A stretch of 64,000 nucleotides of DNA from Protula sp. h YS-2021 (Eukaryota; Annelida; Polychaeta; Sabellida; Serpulidae). Below the pieces are notes generated by a model that was not told the DNA's origin, ran no database searches, and was given only the letters and a program-made list of their open reading frames with translations. Positions within the stretch are counted from its first letter, which is position 1, and each line of letters starts with the position of its first letter. Both the position numbers and the translations under genes were made by a program. Below are positions 1 to 11,561 of the stretch, piece after piece. The stretch lies in contig OX457024.1 in assembly GCA_949752745.1 (NCBI GenBank), positions 105,127,190 to 105,191,189 on the forward strand, read 5' to 3'.

Positions 1-728
1 GGGTCCAGTCAGTACATGAGGTCGTACGGAACACAACGCTTGGAGCTGGGGACCAGTCAGCACATGACGTCGGATGGAAAACAACGCTTAGAGCTGGGGA
101 CCAGTCAGCACATGATGTCGCATGGAACACAACGCTTAGAGCTGGGGACCAGTAAGCACATGATGTCCGTATGAAACACAACGCTTACAGCTGGGGACCA
201 GTCAACACACGATGTCATACGGAACACAACGCTTTGAGCTGGGGACCAGTCAACACACGATGTCATACGGAACACAACGCTTTGAGCTGGGGACCAGTCA
301 GCACATGATGTATGAAACGCAACGCTTAGAGCTGGGGACCAGTCAACACACGATGTCATACGGAACACAAAGCTTTGAGCTGGGGACCAGTCAACACACG
401 ATGTCATACGGAACACAAACCTTTGAGCTGGGGACCAGTGAGCACATGACGTCGTATGGAACACAACGCTTGGAGCTGGGGACCAGTCAACACACGATGT
501 CATACGGAACACAAAGCTTTGAGCTGGGGACCAGTCAGCACATGATGTATGAAACGCAACGCTTAGAGCTGGGGACCAGTCAACACACGATGTCATACGG
601 AACACAAAGCTTTGAGCTGGGGACCAGTCAACACACGATGTCATACGGAACACAAAGCTTTGAGCTGGGGACCAGTCAACACACGATGTCATACGGAACA
701 CAAAGCTTTGAGCTGGGGACCAGTCAGC
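1..728. repeat. 48-bp minisatellite array
   Basis: About 15 head-to-tail copies of a unit near 48 bp containing GAGCTGGGGACCAGTCA and a variable middle (ATGTCATACGGAACACAA). The array runs off the left edge, so its real length is unknown. Some copies are shortened by a few bases (for example around 300-320 and 540-560). Because 48 is divisible by three, both strands stay open for about 200 codons; the repetitive translation (one 16-residue unit over and over) shows this is not a gene. Confidence 0.95.
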
Positions 729-907
729 AAATGGTTGTACTTGAAAGAAACGCTTTATTCCAACTGAGAACCCAGCTTAACCATATAAAGAGCATGGCAG
801 GAACCCTGACAGTGTGGGACCGCCTGCTGGACACATTGTGGGAGTGACTGTCAGTGAGACTCTCCGCCATCAACCCAAAACACAACAGAAATACCAAATA
901 AGAAATC

Positions 908-1338
908 TGAAGCAAATAAGAAACCACTTATTACTATTATTATTATTTATTTATCTTTTGTGGGCTATTCCGGAACAGACTATCGATAAATCGAACATCG
1001 CAGAAATCAATTTTTCTTACCCTTTCTTGAAACAAAGAGTGAAAATCTAGTTGAGCAATGTAACTTCTTATCATTTGGAAGACGGAAAATAAAAAGTGTT
1101 TGAAATTTAGTTCATATTCTGTTGCTTTTTACAATACTGGTAGTTTGATGCGCTTTTTAATTTTTTATTATCATTTTGATTTATTTTACATTTCTAGAAA
1201 TTAATTGTTTAGTTTACACCATAAAATAATGAAAAATTCACCATTTTCATGATTCACCAATTTTCCCTGTATTCAACTTATCGGTAGTCTATTCTGGAAC
1301 AGCCCACCAAAAACTATCCAATTTCTTATTTGTTTCAC
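908..1338. mobile_element. Foldback MITE-like inverted repeat
   Basis: Two inverted arms face each other: the left arm contains GTGGGCTATTCCGGAACAG (from 960) and the right arm at 1277-1308 is its imperfect reverse complement (GTGGGCTGTTCCAGAATAG when inverted). A second, outer pair (CAAATAAGAAA near 914 and TTTCTTATTTG near 1320) extends the symmetry. No open reading frame lies between the arms, which is AT-rich. A non-autonomous DNA transposon is the simplest reading; target-site duplication was not resolved, and the rest of 735-1665 shows nothing else. Confidence 0.55.
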
Positions 1339-1667
1339 TACTTTTTAAGTAATACAGTGTTCTGAATTGTCATAACAAAAAGAACAGACGACGTCAGAAG
1401 AAATCCGAAGCGCTCCATGGATGAATTGACGTCATACGAACAGCAATCCAATTCCTCTGTCCACAAAGGATTGCTTATGTCAATTCATTGAATACAAGAC
1501 CGCAAAAAATGTACCTAATATGGAGATTCTTATTGCACAAAAAGATGCGTTTTTTTTTTCTTTCTTTCTCTCGCAATTCTCGTCTCGTTTAGCAGGCATT
1601 CTTCACAATCATATCGTGACAGGCCACACAATGCTGCTTCTAATTGTAAGTAGATGTGGCACGTCAA

Positions 1668-3226
1668 GTCTCGCGTGAAACGGCGAGAAAGCCCGCGCCG
1701 AAACGAGACCGCGTGAAACGGCGAGAAAGCACGCGTCGAAACGAGACCGCGTGAAACGGCAAGGAAGCACGCGCCGAAACGAGACTGCGTGAAGCATGCG
1801 CCGAAACGAGACCGCGTGAAACGGCGAGAAAGCATGCGCCGAAACGAGACCGCGTGAAACGGCGAGAAAGCACGCGCCGAAGCGAGACCGCGTGAAACGG
1901 CGAGAAAGCACGCACCGAAACGAGACTGCGTGAAATGGCGAGAAAGCACGCGCCGAAACGAGACCGCGTGAAATGGCGAGAAAGCACGCGCCGAAACGAG
2001 GCCGCGTGAAAGGGCGAGACAGCACGCGCCGAAACGAGACCGCGTGAAACGGTGAGAAAGCACGCGCCAAAACGAGACCGCGTGAAACGGCGAGAAAGCA
2101 CGCGCCGAAACGAGACCGCGTGAAACGGCGAGAAAGCACGCGCCGAAGCGAGACCGCGTGAAACGGCGAGAAAGCACGCGCCGAAACGAGACCGCGTGAA
2201 ATGGCGAGAAAGCACGCGCCGAAACGAGGCCGCGTGAAAGGGCGAGACAGCACGCGCCGAAACGAGACCGCGTGAAACGGTGAGAAAGCACGCGCCAAAA
2301 CGAGACCGCGTGAAACGGCGAGAAAGCACGCGCCGAAACGAGACCGCGTGAAACGGCGAGAAAGCACGCGCCGAAGCGAGACCGCGTGAAACGGCGAGAA
2401 AGCACGCACCGAAACGAGACTGCGTGAAATGGCGAGAAAGCACGCGCCGAAACGAGACCGCGTGAAATGGCGAGAAAGCACGCGCCGAAACGAGGCCGCG
2501 TGAAAGGGCGAGAAAGCACGCGCCGAAACGAGACCGCGTGAAACGGCGAGAAAGCACGCGCCGAAACGAGACCGCGTGAAAGGGCGAGAAAGCACGTGCC
2601 GAAACGAGACTGCGTGAAATGGCGAGAAAGCACGCGCCGAAACGAGACCGCGTGAAATGGCGAGAAAGCACGCGCCGAAACGAGGCCGCGTGAAAGGGCG
2701 AGACAGCACGCGCCGAAACAAGACCGCGTGAAACGGCGAGAAAGCACGCGCCGAAACGAGACCGCGTGAAAGGGCGAGAAAGCACGTGCCGAAACGAGAC
2801 CGCGTGAAAGGGCGAGAAAGCACGCGCCGAAACGAGACCGCGTGAAACGGCGAGAAAGCACGCGCCGAAACGAGGCCGCGTGAAAGGGCGAGACAGCACG
2901 CGCCGAAACGAGACCGCGTGAAACGGCGAGAAAGCACGCGCCGAAACGAGACCGCGTGAAAGGGCGAGAAAGCACGCGCCAAAACGAGACCGCGTGAAAG
3001 GGCGAGAAAGCACGCGCCGAAGCCAGACCGCGTGAAACGGCGAGAAAGCACGCGCCGAAACGAGGCCGCGTGAAAGGGCGAGACAGCACGCGCCGAAACG
3101 AGACCGCGTGAAATGGCGAGAAAGCACGCGCCGAAACGAGGCCGCGTGAAAGGGCGAGACAGCACGCGCCGAAACGAGACCGCGTGAAACGGTGAGAAAG
3201 CACGCGCCGAAGCCAGACCGGCAACC
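1668..3226. repeat. 38-bp minisatellite array
   Basis: About 41 copies of a GC-rich 38-bp unit (GAAACGAGACCGCGTGAAA followed by CGGCGAGAAAGCACGCGCC). Variants (AACGG / ATGGC / AGGGC after GTGAA; GAGACC versus GAGGCC) recur in blocks, so the array has grown by duplication of multi-unit blocks. As 38 is not a multiple of three, each minus-strand frame reads all three unit frames in turn without a stop, giving three overlapping open frames of 487-586 codons. These are repeat artefacts, not genes. Confidence 0.95.
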
Positions 3227-3357
3227 GCTGAACAGAGAAGAGTGTAACTCTATGGATTAAGGGTTGTAAGGTAAATCGCCACAGCAGCAAGTAAGGACGT
3301 CAACTGACTGGGTACGCTTTCCCTATATTTAAACGGCAATCCATTTTTTTAAGAGGA

Positions 3358-3500
3358 GGGGCCGTGTTGAGGGAGGTCGCATGGATGGGGCTATGGGACC
3401 CTGTCCTCTCATCCTCCAGGGAGGGGCCGTGTTGGGGGGGGGGGGGCGCCTGAATGGAGCAATGGGACCCTGTCCTCTCATCCTCCAGGGAATGGTGAGG
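3358..3500. repeat. Short GC-rich tandem repeat
   Basis: Two and a half copies of a unit containing GGGACCCTGTCCTCTCATCC and GGGAGGGGCCGTGTTG. The first and second copies differ mainly by a run of G at 3436-3446. The flanks (3230-3357 and 3500-4280) show low-complexity CAA/CCC runs but no coding or RNA feature that I can support. Confidence 0.75.
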
Positions 3501-4289
3501 GAGGGGAGGGGGGAAGGAGAGCATGTCATGAAGAGCGCTGCTCACAGCTTTTTACAGATGGTCCATTTAACATCTGACGATATCTGTGTGCAGCAGCAAC
3601 AGCCCCCCCCCCCCCCCTCCCACTCCAGTCCACCCCTCTTCCTTTTTAAATCACAAAATTACATCTTATATCACAATATAAGCGAAAGCGACAGTAAAAA
3701 CACCAAGTCAAAGTAACTGACACTGCGGAACAACGACAACAACAACAACCCCCCTGCAAGTGTTACAACAACAACAAGTCTCCTATCAAACAACAGCCCC
3801 TATCTGCCAACAATGGGTACTTTTCATTTTACGACACACGGCTTTCAGAGTCCGGCCTTCAGTCGTAAAGACAACGGCGTCACATCGCCCGAGTGTTACC
3901 ACTACATCATACACAGCACAGCGTGCAGAAAGGCAACTGCTAATGCCCTCCCGCGGGCCGGTGAAAGCCACCAATATCTTGCCTTTGTTCTATGGAAGGG
4001 GTAGAAAGAAAAACAAAAAAAAGGCTAGTTAATGCGACTGACGTCAATGTTTGCGGTTAAGCACAGCACACACGGCGAGGTGCAACAGTGTTCCGTGACG
4101 AGAAACCCTTCACTAGAAACCATAAAGTGACTCCAGAATGGATGAACGAGTAAGCAAATGCGAACAAGGGCTAAAGATTTTTGTCTGAATAAGAGAACTT
4201 ATAAACTGTTTCGCGTCTGATAAATTAGCCATCAGTTTCCACGATAATGTGCCACAGTTAGACAGCACGCCTAGCGACCGTTCATCAAG

Positions 4290-4460
4290 TAACACTTGGT
4301 CGGATAACTGGGACTGGGTCAATTCGGACCGGGACTTTTGGGACATGGAAATTTCGTACCCTGACAATTCGGCCGGATAATTGGGACTGGGTCAATTCGG
4401 ACCAGGACTATTGGGAACGGGAAATTTCGGACCCAGGCAATTCGAATCGAGGCAACTGGG
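4290..4460. repeat. Word-like terminal repeat of an unknown element
   Basis: A degenerate tandem of short phrases such as AATTCGGACCGGGACT, GGATAATTGGGACTGGGTC and GAAATTTCGGACCC. Such phrase repeats form the inverted ends of several mobile elements elsewhere in this window (11.6, 53.3 and 54.1 kb), but no inverted partner was found here, so this may be a single remnant end. Confidence 0.45.
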
Positions 4461-4628
4461 TCCCAAATGTCGCCCCACGAATATAGTTAGACGAAGTTTA
4501 CAAAGCAACATGTCATTATGTGGAGTACTGAGGCAAATTATAGTATCACAGTGATATTGCCTAGCCAAATATTACAGATAAAATGGCACTATTCGAAGTG
4601 TTGGTAGACAAAGAATGCCGCCAGATTC

Positions 4629-4772
4629 TCACAACACGAAGCGTCGGCACAGTGGAGTAGGCAGCCGTAGCACGTCGGTACAGTACAGTAGGCAACCGTG
4701 GCATGTCGAAACAGTACAGTAGGCAACCGTGGCATGTCGGTACAATACGGTAAACAACCGTGGCATGTCGGT
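4629..4772. repeat. ~32-bp tandem repeat
   Basis: Four to five copies of a unit containing GTAGGCAACCGTGGCATGTCG with GTACAGTACA spacers. No gene is attached. The following stretch to 6040 has no feature I can support. Confidence 0.8.
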
Positions 4773-4799
4773 ATCAAAAACAACCGTATTTATCACCAA

Positions 4800-6040
4800 C
4801 ACAGACACACGAAATTAAAGCCAAATTTAATAAAGCAGCAGGGACTCGTCTGCAAATAACATTCCCCACGTCAGCAGGCACTCCTTCGCTCATAAAAAGA
4901 CCCTATTCACCCCTCAGATTGCTAATTCAATGAAATGAAAGGCACGCAGAAACAGGGCTGCTGCGAATCTGTAGAAGGCAGTGACGAGTAGCACTGTTCT
5001 GCGTCGTCACAGCTCAGCGTCCGTGAAACGCAACGTGACGGTGTAACCAAGTGGCGTCAGACCTCGAGCGCAAGTGCAACATGGAACTGTTGATTAGTGT
5101 CGAACCTAAAAGCAGTGCAAGGATTCCCATTTGCTAAACTAAGCATTAGGAACAAGAATCAGATTAGCTCCTTAAAAGGTGATAGAAAGAGTGGACAGCT
5201 CATAAACAAGCGCTCTCTGACTTTGGCCAGACGTTTCACAGTACCATTTTCAGACGAAAATGTTTAACTGAAGGCTCAATACATTCCCGAAAGCTAAAAG
5301 AGTTTTTTTTTCAAACCAAATGACACCCAAATGACTAATAATTTGTCTTGATGTCCCCTCAGAGCAGTAGATCTGGTTTTAGAGCGGTCGGAGGGCGATC
5401 GTTCAGGCTGCAGATTGGCACCACGGAAGGGGCTCGTTTATCACTGACGGAAGGCCACAGCTTCCCTACAACTCCACCACCATATATATCTTCAAAAAAA
5501 AAAAACTAAATATAATCATTCAAAGATTATTTCCAAACGGCATCTGCCTATTTTAGTATCGGGAACTTAATTTGGCATCAAAGAGAACTTTTGTCCAAAT
5601 CGCTTCCTGTCCCTTTAACAATATCCTACCGATTCTATAAATAGAGCAGCTTTCCCCGCTGGCAGCTTTTTCTTGGAAGCACTGATGACAGAAGTAACAT
5701 GAACGGCACTCGCAAGTACATGAACGGCACTCGCCAGTTCGCTCCATGCGCCAGCGCTGAACACTATAAACCGTTATATTTGCGAACTAGTTGAAATTCC
5801 CTTACCGTTCTTTCGCCTTTACGACATACCGACCATTCCCACAAACCGGACAAACTCATAACGAGCTGAAAAAGTAACCAGTTTCGACTGCAATATAACT
5901 TAAGAAATAATTGCTGAATTACACACCGTATAAACCCGTTCACTGCACACCGTTGACAAACCCTTCGCATTTTCATGCACATATAAAACATACCAAACAA
6001 TCGGATTAATCGCTTGGTCGTCTGAAGGAGTTTGGAGATT
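4800..6040. other. No recognisable feature
   Basis: Unique-looking, mixed-composition DNA. Short open frames here (at most about 78 codons) have no recognisable protein character and no splice context. It probably belongs to the same intron of LONP1 as the rest of the left arm. Confidence 0.6.
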
Positions 6041-6044
6041 CAGC

Positions 6045-6312
6045 TTTGCGAATAACCGGCACCCTCTTCCGGCTATCTCTTTTGCGACTAACCGACTTCG
6101 AATATTCCGGCTAACTCTTTTGCGACTAACCGACTTCGATTGCTCCGGCTATCTCCTCCGCGAATAACCGACTTCGATTCTTCCGGCTATCTCTTTCGCC
6201 ACTAACCAACTTCGATTCTTCCGGCTATCTCCTTCGCGAATAACTGACTTCCGATTCCTCCGGCTATCTCCTTCGCGAATAACCGACTTCGATTCTTCCG
6301 GCTATCTCTCTT
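6045..6312. repeat. ~39-bp tandem repeat
   Basis: Six to seven copies of a unit reading approximately CGATTCTTCCGGCTATCTC then TTTCGCGAATAACCGACTT. Copies differ by single bases and small indels. No gene is attached. Confidence 0.85.
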
Positions 6313-6967
6313 AGCATTGCCAGTGTGACCGCGGAGAGACGGTGCATAACATAAGAAGATTTAACACCCAAGCCTAATTGAATGAATTTCTGGAATACTG
6401 GCAAAGCGCCAGCAGCTCAGTAGTAGACGTTCGTGAGAAAAAGTTCTTAAAAGGCTAATTGCTATGGGGATCAGGGGGGGATGGGGGGCGGGGGAGGTAG
6501 GTGGTGGTGTCTATTTTTAGACAAGGCTCACGGAGTGCTAAAAACTGAACTGCACAGCTAATGACGCATCAATTAGACATACAAAATGGACAATGACGGG
6601 TGGTGGGGTCATGACAAAAGAACGCCCATGAGTGGCGGAACTTGCGGGGAGGGCCCTCAGCCCAAACACACATACACAATATCCGCTGGCGTCACAGAAA
6701 AGTCGACCGTATTCAAGTAGACGCTTGTGCCTCATTTTTTTGTTGTTAAAGGGCAAAGTATGGAAAACCTCGAATTAGAAGTTTTCAGTGATAGTTTCCG
6801 TAAAAACAGGGGATTCCCCCGACGCCGCCGCCCCCTCCCCCTCAACTCCCAGAGGTCTACACATTCGGCAGAAAACAGCACTGTGTACATCAGTGAAGCT
6901 CAATACTGACTGAAGCCCACAGTCAAGTTTTCACCAACACTGACGCTCAGCAGTCATTATTTATGGC

Positions 6968-9900
6968 AAGTTCGGGTTCAGGATGTACTGTAAGACTTCA
7001 AACATTCAAAAAGGTAACAGGAACTCCAGGGTTCAGGATGTACTGTAAGACTTCAAACATTCCAAAATGTAACAGGAACTCCAGGGTTCAGGATGTACTG
7101 TAAGACTTCAAACATTCCAAAATGTAACAGGAACTCCAGGGTTCAGGATGTACTGTAAGACTTCAAACATTCCAAAATGTAACAGGAACTCCAGGGTTCA
7201 GGATGTACTGTAAGACTTCAAACATTCCAAAATGTAACAGGAACTCCAGGGTTCAGGATGTACTGTAAGACTTCAAACATTCCAAAATGTAACAGGAACT
7301 CCAGGGTTCAGGATGTACTGTAAGACTTCAAACATTCCAAAATGTAACAGGAACTCCAGGGTTCAGGATGTACTGTAAGACTTCAAACATTAAAAAATGT
7401 AACAGGAACTCCAGGGTTCAGGATGTACTGCAAGACTTCGAACATTCCAAAATGTAACAGGACTCCAGGGCTCAGGATGTACTGTAAGACTTCAAACATT
7501 CCAAAATGTAACAGGAAATCCAGGGTTCAGGATGTACTGTAAGACTTGAAACATTCCAAAATGTAACAGGAACTCCAGGGTTCAGGATGTACTGTAAGAC
7601 TTCAAACATTCCAAAATGTAACACGAACTCCAGGGTTCAGGATGTACTGTAAGACTTCAACATTCCAAAATGTAACAGGAACTCCAGGGTTCAGGATGTA
7701 CTGTAAGACTTCAAACATTCAAAAATGTAACAGGAACTCCAGGGTTCAGGATGTACTGTAAGACTTCGAACATTCCAAAATGTAACAGGACTCCAGGGCT
7801 CAGGATGTACTGTAAGACTTCAAACATTCCAAAATGTAACAGGAAATCCAGGGTTCAGGATGTACTGTAAGACTTGAAACATTCCAAAATGTAACAGGAC
7901 TCCAGGGCTCAGGATGTACTGTAAGACTTCAAACATTCAAAAATGTAACAGGAAATCCAGGGTTCAGGATGTACTGTAAGACTTGAAACATTCCAAAATG
8001 TAACAGGAACTCCAGGGTTCAGGATGTAATGTAAGACTTCAAACATTCCAAAATGTAACACGAACTCCAGGGTTCAGGATGTACTGTAAGACTTCAAACA
8101 TTCCAAAATGTAACAGGAACTCCAGGGTTCAGGATGTACTGTAAGACTTCAAACATTCCAAAATGTAACAGGAACTCCAGGGTTCAGGATGTACTGCAAG
8201 ACTTCGAACATTCCAAAATGTAACAGGACTCCAGGGCTCAGGATGTACTGTAAGACTTCAAACATTCCAAAATGTAACAGGAACTCCAGGGTTCAGGATG
8301 TACTGTAAGACTTCAAACATTCCAAAATGTAACAGGAACTCCAGGGTTCAGGATGTACTGTAAGACTTCAAACATTCCAAAATGTAACAGGAACTCCAGG
8401 GTTCAGGATGTACTGTAAGACTTCAAACATTCCAAAATGTAACAGGAACTCCAGGGTTCAGGATGTACTGTAAGACTTCGAACATTCCAAAATGTAACAG
8501 GACTCCAGGGCTCAGGATGTACTGTAAGACTTCAAACATTCCAAAATGTAACAGGAAATCCAGGGTTCAGGATGTACTGTAAGACTTGAAACATTCCAAA
8601 ATGTAACAGGACTCCAGGGCTCAGGATGTACTGTAAGACTTCAAACATTCCAAAATGTAACAGGAAATCCAGGGTTCAGGATGTACTGTAAGACTTGAAA
8701 CATTCCAAAATGTAACAGGAACTCCAGGGTTCAGGATGTACTGTAAGACTTCAAACATTCCAAAATGTAACACGAACTCCAGGGTTCAGGATGTACTGTA
8801 AGACTTCAAACATTCCAAAATGTAACAGGAACTCCAGGGTTCAGGATGTACTGTAAGACTTCAAACATTCCAAAATGTAACAGGAACTCCAGGGTTCAGG
8901 ATGTACTGCAAGACTTCGAACATTCCAAAATGTAACAGGACTCCAGGGTTCAGGATGTACTGTAAGACTTCAAACATTCCAAAATGTAACAGGAACTCCA
9001 GGGTTCAGGATGTACTGTAAGACTTCAAACATTCCAAAATGTAACAGGAACTCCAGGGTTCAGGATGTACTGTAAGACTTCAAACATTCCAAAATGTAAC
9101 AGGAACTCCAGGGTTCAGGATGTACTGTAAGACTTCAAACATTCCAAAATGTAACAGGAACTCCAGGGTTCAGGATGTACTGTAAGACTTCAAACATTCC
9201 AAAATGTAACAGGAACTCCAGGGTTCAGGATGTACTGTAAGACTTCAAACATTCCAAAATGTAACAGGAACTCCAGGGTCCAGGATGTACTGTAAGACTT
9301 CAAACATTAAAAAATGTAACAGGAACTCCAGGGTTCAGGATGTACTGCAAGACTTCGAACATTTCAAAATGTAACAGGACTCCAGGGCTCAGGATGTACT
9401 GTAAGACTTCAAACATTCCAAAATGTAACAGGAAATCAAGGGTTCAGGATGTACTGTAAGACTTCAAACATTCCAAAATGTAACAGGAACTCCAGGGTTC
9501 AGGATGTACTGTAAGACTTCAAACATTCCAAAATGTAACACGAACTCCAGGGTTCAGGATGTACTGTAAGACTTCAAACATTCCAAAATGTAACACGAAC
9601 TCCAGGGTTCAGGATGTACTGTAAGACTTCAAACATTCCAAAATGTAACAGGAACTCCAGGGTTCAGGATGTACTGTAAGACTTCAAACATTCCAAAATG
9701 TAACAGGAACTCCAGGGTTCAGGATGTACTGTAAGACTTCAAACATTCCAAAATGTAACAGGTACTCCAGGGTTCAGGATGTACTGTAAGACTTCAAACA
9801 TTCCAAAATGTAACAGGAACTCCAGGGTTCAGGATGTACTGTAAGACTTCAAACATTCCAAAATGTAACAGGAACTCCAGGGTTCAGGATGTACTGTAAG

Positions 9901-10152
9901 ACTTCAAACATTCCAAAATGTAACAGGAACTCCAGGGTTCAGGATGTACTGTAAGACTTCAAACATTCCAAAATGTAACAGGAAATCCAGGGTTCAGGAT
10001 GTACTGTAAGACTTGAAACATTCCAAAATGTAACAGGAAATCCAGGTTCAGGATGTACTGTAAGACTTCAAACATTCCAAAATGTAACAGGACTCCAGGG
10101 TTCAGGATGTACTGTAAGATTTAAAACATTCCAAAATGTAATAGGAAATTCA
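6968..10152. repeat. 55-bp satellite array with higher-order structure
   Basis: About 58 copies of a 55-bp unit (TTCAGGATGTACTGTAAGAC, then TTCAAACATTCCAAAATG, then TAACAGGAACTCCAGGG). Four variant classes (AGGAACTCC, AGGACTCC with GGGCTCAGG, AGGAAATCC with ACTTGAAAC, CACGAACTCC) occur in recurring order, for example at 7400-7680, 8190-8270 with 8480-8800, and 9340-9600, which shows duplication of multi-unit blocks. Repeats are contiguous, with no unique spacers. Confidence 0.97.
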
Positions 10153-10159
10153 GCAGTTA

Positions 10160-11560
10160 TTATATATACCGGTATTCTAGTACCACCGTGGAAAAAAAAG
10201 ACCTTGCTGTCGTGACCAGTCGTACTCAATGTTCTCTTTTACACACAAAATGACAGTTTCCCCCCCGTAAAATGAGCAGCCACCGTTGTATACTCATGCA
10301 TGGCCATGTGCGTGATCATTAATTTTGGCATTTGAAATTTTTGTTGACTGAAAGTTTCCGTCGTTTTTTTTTTTTTATTGGTTGATTGATTTTTTTTTTT
10401 ATCTTGCAGCCTCTTAAATGTAAAGTAGAGCGAGGTTATGTGAGTAATGTGGACGCTTTATAAGCCTCTAGGGCTGGTTCGGGGGGTGGGGGCGGGGGTG
10501 GGGGAGGGGGCAAATGGTCGCTTGAAGAGGCTCACTCTAGGATAATATGCGAGTGGGCAAGTGGGTGCCTGAGGAAGCTTGCTCTAGCAGCGGGGGGGGG
10601 GGGGGGGGGGAGAGACGGAGAGGGAAGGGAGAGGGGGAGGCGGGCTGTCTGGAAACTAATGGACTTAGTCTCCGGTGCTGCTGAACACTTATCTGCGGGG
10701 AAAAAAGGCAAACTTCCGTGCAAAACCGTACATGCAAAAGTCACCAGTTTTATTCTGTCGAATCTATATATGGTGGGTTGCTTGAGGGGGGAAGTGGGAA
10801 GGGGGGTGGGGGGAGGGGTTAGGCAAATGCAACCCAGCGTGGGAGAAGGGCTTTGTCAATGCTAAAGCAATAAGCTTCAGAAAGAAGCCATGCAGTACTC
10901 TCTGCCAAATCGGGACTCGTTCAAAGTCCTTCAAAGAAATCAGAGGTTATTCTCCGCCATTTTACACGTTAAAAGTAACACGATGAAATAAGGGAGCAAT
11001 TGCCTTTGCAATGTCTATATTTAGCCAAAGCAATTAAGAGCAAAAGCTATTTGCTGGGATGACAGAAGCCCATCGCCGCCCCTGTGGTTACGGGATGCAC
11101 TTCGGCCAACAGTTAGCGAGTCTGGATGGCGTACAGCTTCCCGGCAGTGCTGTAACAATCAGACTCCGCATAGAAACTCGCAATAAAAAAATGCCACAAT
11201 ATTTTCCTTACTAAAAACGCAAATGGCGATAAAAATAAGGGGGTTTTCAAAAGTAATCAAGAGCTCTTTTCTTTTATAGAACGTCTGTGTTTTTCAACGA
11301 ATAGTGCAACCAGCGCCTGTGTTAACTAATTAGCCAAAGACGCCAATATGCCGCACAATAAATCCACCCACCGCCCAACAAAAACCAGACGCCTTTCAGT
11401 CTAATCCACCCAAGCACTTCTTTTGCACACGCCCCGCCGTTACGTTTTACGTCTATTTGTTGACAGAGGCATCACTGAAACCTCAATATAGAACGGTTTT
11501 AATAACTATGAGAAAAATGTAACTTTTAGAACAGACGACCGACAAGCTTTTTTTTTTTTT
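10160..11560. other. Non-coding, G-rich patches
   Basis: No gene seen. It contains G/C-skewed low-complexity patches: GGGGGTGGGGGCGGGGG near 10480-10510, a run of 19 G at 10592-10610, and a G-rich stretch near 10784-10816. Open frames here are short and overlap these runs. Confidence 0.6.
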
Positions 11561-11561
11561 A

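Noticed and set aside
105..847. Open frames on both strands in the left-edge repeat
   Set aside because: 48-bp unit, open on both strands by composition; no conserved protein.
1530..3290. Three overlapping minus-strand frames of 487-586 codons rich in FSPFHAVSFRRVLSR
   Set aside because: They are a 38-bp minisatellite read in rotating frames. All three frames are equally open, which no real gene shows.
6968..10152. CRISPR-like regular repeats
   Set aside because: Repeats are contiguous with no unique spacers, no cas genes, and the genome is animal.
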